DNA from: Nocardia aobensis NBRC 100429
Lineage (GTDB): Bacteria; Actinomycetota; Actinomycetes; Mycobacteriales; Mycobacteriaceae
Direction of reading: 5' to 3'
Assembly (NCBI RefSeq): GCF_000308375.1
Contig: NZ_BAFQ01000167.1
Span: forward strand, 62,001 to 126,000
Length of the DNA stretch: 64,000 bases
Below, one piece after another: positions 51,701 through 57,700 of this stretch. The position numbers were made by a program, and so were the translations under genes. Numbering within the stretch: the stretch's first letter is position 1; each line of letters opens with the position of its first letter. Under the pieces are notes generated by a model. That model was given only the letters and a program-made list of their open reading frames with translations. It was not told the origin of the DNA and searched no databases.

Positions 51701-54700
51701 CTGATCTCCTATGCCGGCGCGGCGCGGCACTGGCTGATGGCCGTGCTGGACCGGAACAACTCGGCGAACATTTCGGCGCAGGAACAGCGAGTTGCTCAGG
51801 CTGTCGACGAGTATCGCCAGGCCGATCGCCAGGTCCGCGAGCTATTGGGGGCCTTGGAGCGACAGCCGTGGCTCGGCCTGCCGCCTCCGGCGCCGCACAA
51901 GGAGGCGGACCTCGTGCACGCGGCCGGTGTCACCGACGTCGGTCGCCGGAAAACGAATCAGGACGACTTCGCCATCGCGACCGCGGTGATCAACGGTGAA
52001 CGAGTGACACTTGCCGCAGTCTGTGACGGCACCTCCGGGGAGGCGACCCGCAGCGACCGTGCCGCTGCCGTCGGTTCGGCCGCGGCATGTGCGGTCCTGG
52101 AACAGGAGGCCGCTGCCGTCGCGGCGGGCCAGACCTGGGATCCGGCGACCGTGCTGGCGAAGGCGACCCAGGCGGCCCAGGACGCCGTGCTGGACCTGAT
52201 CACGCGGGAGTTTCCCGGCTGCGATCTACCACCGGTGAGCACGATCGTGCTGTCACTGGTCACCGGGACCCAGGTCTTCACCGAACGCGCCGGCGACTCC
52301 CGGGCCTACTGGATTCCACTGGACGGCGGGCCCGCGATCCAGCTGACCACCGACGACTCGGCTCTGCAGAGTTATATGGACCGGATGGGCCTGAGTGCGG
52401 AAGAGGCCGCACGCATGCCGCACGCGTCGTCGCTCACCCGTGGCCTCGGCATGAAATACGAATGGCGCGAACCGAATCCGACCGCCCACCGAATGACCGG
52501 CCGCGGCGTGGTCGCGCTCGTTTCCGACGGTCCGATCAAGAAGATCGGCTCGCCGGATGCGATCGCGGACCAGGTCCGGGGGCAACTCACGCGGAACTCG
52601 GGGAATCTCCTCGCCGCCGCGGAAGGATTTGCCACCGCTGCCGTCGAGGCCGGTAGCCGCGACAACGTCACCGTGGTGCTGATCGCCGGACCGGACCACT
52701 CGGGACGAGGCGACGCGGCGCCGGGTGCCGTGGAAACATCACCGTGGAAAACACCCGCGCGCCCGGATGTACCGGCACCCGTGGACCCGCGCACCCTGCC
52801 GTGGACCGGAGGATTCCGGCAGGGTCGCGCACGCAGGACGCCCCCCGCTGAATCGACCGGCGAAATCGGCTCAGCGCCCCGATCCGAGGAGACGAACAAC
52901 GACGTTCCCGGGCAGCCCATCACCGAACAGCACGTGCCGGCCACCCCACACCGAGCGGTGTGGTCGGACAGCAGTCTGCTGATCGGAACCGAGCATTACA
53001 CCGAGCCTGAATACCCTCAGTCCAAAGCGCTCATTTCGATGCTTCACGAATGGGTTGAACGCACCGACGGCCAACCCCGCGTCATCCTGACCGAGGGTCG
53101 CATCGCGCCGTACGCCGGCACGATCAAAGAATCCCTGTCCACCCAACGCGGCGAAATGGCGGTGCTCGCCTTTCTCGCCCACGAACACGGCATCGACATC
53201 GAAACCGCCGAAGAAGACCAAACCGCAGCCGCTCGGGGAGTGATAGACCAGATCAGCGAAAGAATCCATCGGGACACCACACTTGCCGCGCTGTTCAATG
53301 ACGGAACCGTCCAGGAAAGCCTCTTCCTCTACTACGTCCTGAGGCAGATGCCTCAGGGAATCCGCGCGCAGGAAGGCTTCCGCCCAGATATCGAGGAACA
53401 CTTACACAACGCCATCGAACTCAATCGCCACCTCCTCCAGGGAATCGACGACCCCCACGCCGAATTCGCAAGGCTCATGGCGCGCGACTACAGCCAGCAC
53501 GGATTCCCCCGCACCTTCCGCGAAGACGACCTCGCCTGGCTGCTCACAGAAACCGTGGATATGCTGACCGGCGCACCTGTGATCAGCAAAGTTCAGCACG
53601 TCGCCGCAGCCACGCACCAACGCCGCCAACTCCATGCCGCCCAAACATTTTCACGCCACATGGCAAACGGCAAGGCCGTCTGCATGCTGTACGGTAACGC
53701 CCACCTTGAATTCATCCTCCCCGAAATGCCCGCATTCGCGGGCCGACCCGTCCGAGAACTGGGCCCGCCTCCGGCTGCCGAATCAACAGACCTGCCCCCG
53801 GCACGAACGACTGAAAAAGATAGCGCGAGTCGGAAATACGCGCTCCCTCAGGCCGCGCCGACCTCGAGCATCGCCGAGGACGGTCGGCAAGAGGTCGGGC
53901 ACCATGTCGAGCACGGCGGTGAATCATCGATGCTCGGCGCACGGCCACGAATGATGTCCGCTGCGGACTTCGCCGCACGACTGGCCCAGGCCGAACGCTC
54001 CGGGCCGCCTGCCCGAATAACTCCCGCGGAGTGGTTCACCCAGAACAGCGTTACGGAGCTGCTCGTTTATCCTGACGGCCTACGGGTGGTCGAAAAGACG
54101 CTGTTCTCACGGGAACAGCGCACCGCCGAGATCGTGGCTTCCGCGTTCGCCTACGCCATGGACGCACCGGTACCGCCGGTCATACCAGTGGATGGCGACG
54201 ACCGGACCGTGCGGATGCCGTGGCTTCCGGGTGACGTGATCGGGTGCACCGCCGACGACCCCAGCGGGATCGGCGCCTTGGAGGCATTGCGAGGCCACCC
54301 CGACGCGGAGCAATTGGGTCTGCTCGACCTGGTGATCAGCAACTGGGACCGGATCGAGAACGTTCTGCGCGACGGTGACCACCTGGTCGGCCTCGATCAT
54401 GCTTTTGCCTTCCGAAGCCCCATCGACCCGAGCTCGAGCCCGTTCTCTCAGAGCTTGGTGTCTGCCGTCGATTTCCATCGTGCGCCCGACCCGTATGAGT
54501 GGGTAGCCAACCGACGAAGCAAGCCCGAACTGGAAAGATATAAGCGCAACATCCAGGCGCTGCGATCATTCTGCGAGAAATACGACTGCCCCGACTGGCA
54601 CCGAGGAGCCCTGGCTCTGCTGGACAAGGTGATCGCGCACGCCCAGGACACGCATGGCGGCCGGGACACACCCGCCGCCGAGGCCGAACGACGCGACTCG

Positions 54701-57700
54701 ACCCCGCCCGAACCTCGAATCGGGAGCCGGCCGTCGTCCGCGACCGCATACGCACCCCAACCCGACCGGCTCGCCACGGAACTACTCGGTTTCGGCCCGA
54801 GCTTCGACTATGTCGATGATCTGCTGCGCATCGCGGCGGGCGAGCAGCACGGCCCGGCGTGGATCGACAGCCCCGACTACTGGGATTGGCAGTTGAACTG
54901 GCTGGCCGAACGCGGGCCCCGGCTGAGTGTGCTCGCGGCATTCTCCGCTGCCGCGCTGGAGGCGGAAGCGGCTCTCGGCCTTCCCAATACGAGCGGCCGC
55001 AGGTTGCTCCTCGAACAGTCCCGGCCCCGCACGCCAGGCGAGATGCTGCCCATCTACAAATACGGGACGATGTGGGGAGGTGAACCGGAGCAACCCAGCG
55101 GACCCGACACCGCGGCACATGCCAGCGCCATCGGCCGCGCGCAGCGGGACCTGTCGCTGGACGAGCTTCCGCAGTATCCCTACCTTACGATGATCGCGGC
55201 ACGACCGATCCTGCAAGTCGATCGTGACATGACCCGAAAACACTTGCGGCCGGGAGAGTTCCGGCATTTCGATGCGATTCCCCGCGACGGTGTCTACGGA
55301 TTGAACTATCCGGGTTGCCGAGCCCTGGACCGGCAGACACCGGCGTACTTCCGAGCGCGATACGCGGGCGACAGTCTGCTTCCGATGATCGCCTGCCGCC
55401 CGGTCTACGACCGCTTCCTGAACCACTGGATCGAGCCGTATCAGCTGCGTCACGCCATGCGGTTGCGCGACGGATTCCATGGCACGACATCGGCGGAGGG
55501 GCGAATTGCCCAGTGGTTCACATCCATCGTCGCGGATGTGCTGGCCGCCCCACCCGATGCCGCTCCCGAGATCCTCGACGACGCCCTGCGCACACAACTG
55601 CGCCGAACCCGTCCGTCCACACCCGCGAACGAAAGGCTGCGGCTCTTCGCGGAGACAACGCACGAGTTGCTGGGTGGTGACTACGACTTCGGCCACTACC
55701 TGCGGCGCCGCGATCATCCGGAAACCGAGGGATACATCCGGACCGTGCGCGAAACCGTCCTGCGTCGCCATCCGGCCGCGGCGGTCGCCCGCGTCCCGTT
55801 CCTCGCCAACATCATCGATGCGACCGGTACCGGCGCGGCGCGCAGCGCCCCGGAAGGCCCCAAGCCCGCCGCGCCGACCGGAGAGCGCCGTGGCCCGGTG
55901 ACCCTCTTCGCCCCCGAGTTCGATCCGACGATCCTCGATCGTCCGGTCCGCGGCGTGGACCGCCGGCCGGTCGAACATGTTCCCGCAGAACCGATGTGGG
56001 CGATGGGTTTCCATCATCGGCCGGACGGGCGATCGTACGAGGCGCCGGATACACCGCACGACGCGAATGCGCGGGCCGGTGCGGGAGAGAGCACGAACCC
56101 ACTGCTCACCGCCGCAGACCAGCCGTTCGGCCTGCCGCCGCTCGATCGGATCACCGTGGCGCACATCTGGGAGGCAGTCGAACAAGCGAAGAGGGACGAT
56201 CAACGGGCGATGGCGGCGATCGTCGCGAATCCGGAGGCGGCAACGTTCGAGAACACCGTGCGACCCTACGCTGAATTGGGTCACACCTATGCTCTGGTCA
56301 ATACGATCTCGAAAGTCGTCGCCACCGCCGATTCCGAGATGGACGCGATTTTGCCGGAACTGGCGAAATGGGCGAACCGGCACCTGCGCGAGCTCCGATC
56401 GAACGAGAAATTCCGTGACAGAATTCGAGATCTGCACGACCGTCTCCGACGCAACGAACTCGAGTTGACGCCTGGGCAGGCGGAGCATGTGGAACGGATC
56501 CATCGTGATTCGACCCCGGAGCGGCGAGTTCTGTCCGACGCGGACCGGGACCGGCTGGTCGCGATCGAGGACGAGTTGATCGAGTTGTACGACACCTACG
56601 TCCGCAACCAGCGCGAGGCAACCGAACAGGCCGCGCTGCACTTCGATGATGTGGCGGCACTCGACGGATTGTCGGAAAGTGAAATTGCCAGAGCTCGAGC
56701 CGTTGCCGAGGCACGGGGACGGTCCGGCTACCTGTTGAAGCTCGCCGGCAACCGCAGCGGCAGCCGGCAACTCGTCATCGACAGGCTGACCGACCCCGAT
56801 ACCCGACGTCGCCTACACCAGGCGACGACGACGCTGTGCGTCGGCGGCGAATTCGACAACACCAGGATCGCCGACCGGATCTTCGCCCTGCGGGCCGAAA
56901 AGGCCCAACTGCTGGGTTATCCCAATTTCGCCGAATACGCCAGTGTCAACGAGCCAATCAGTCCGGCACGATCACTGGAATTGATATTGAATGTCGCGCC
57001 CCTGGCCGCTGCGACGGCCGCACAGGAGTACCGCGACGCGGCAGCGAAGACGGGTCGAAAACAACTCGAACCGTCCGACTACTACAACGCGCGATCGCGA
57101 TCCGCAGCGGCGTCGGTCCCGTCGGCCGCCACGGCCGCCGGCGACGTGCGCGATCACTTGTATTTGGGCATGACTTCCGAAGACAACCACGGGATCGTTC
57201 ACGATGGCTTGTTCTTCACTGCGAAGAAACTGTTCGACCTCGATTTTCGTCCTCGTCCGGACATCCGCACCCACCATCCCGACATCCAGGCATTCGAGGC
57301 GGTCGATGCCCAGGGCAAGACACTCGGCCTGCTCATGCTGGATCTTTTCGCCCGGCCCGGAAAACGCGGCGGCGCCTGGACCGAGCAATTGATCGCGAAA
57401 TACGAACCCACCGGACAGGTCCCGGTAATAGTTCTTTCGATGAACCATGCCAAACCGGCCGCGGGCAAGCCCGATTCTGTCGAGTGGGATCAGGTCCGCC
57501 TCTTGTTCCACGAGTTCGGGCATGTGATCAACATCGTGTTCGGTGACAGCGTGCTCGAGCGCACCGGTACCCGCATTCCACGCCACTTCGGCGAGGGGCC
57601 CGGAAAAGTCATGGAAATGTTCCGCGACCACCCACTCGTGTTTGCCAACTACGCCAAACACCACCGAACGCGCCGGCCCATGCCGGCACATCTGATCGAA

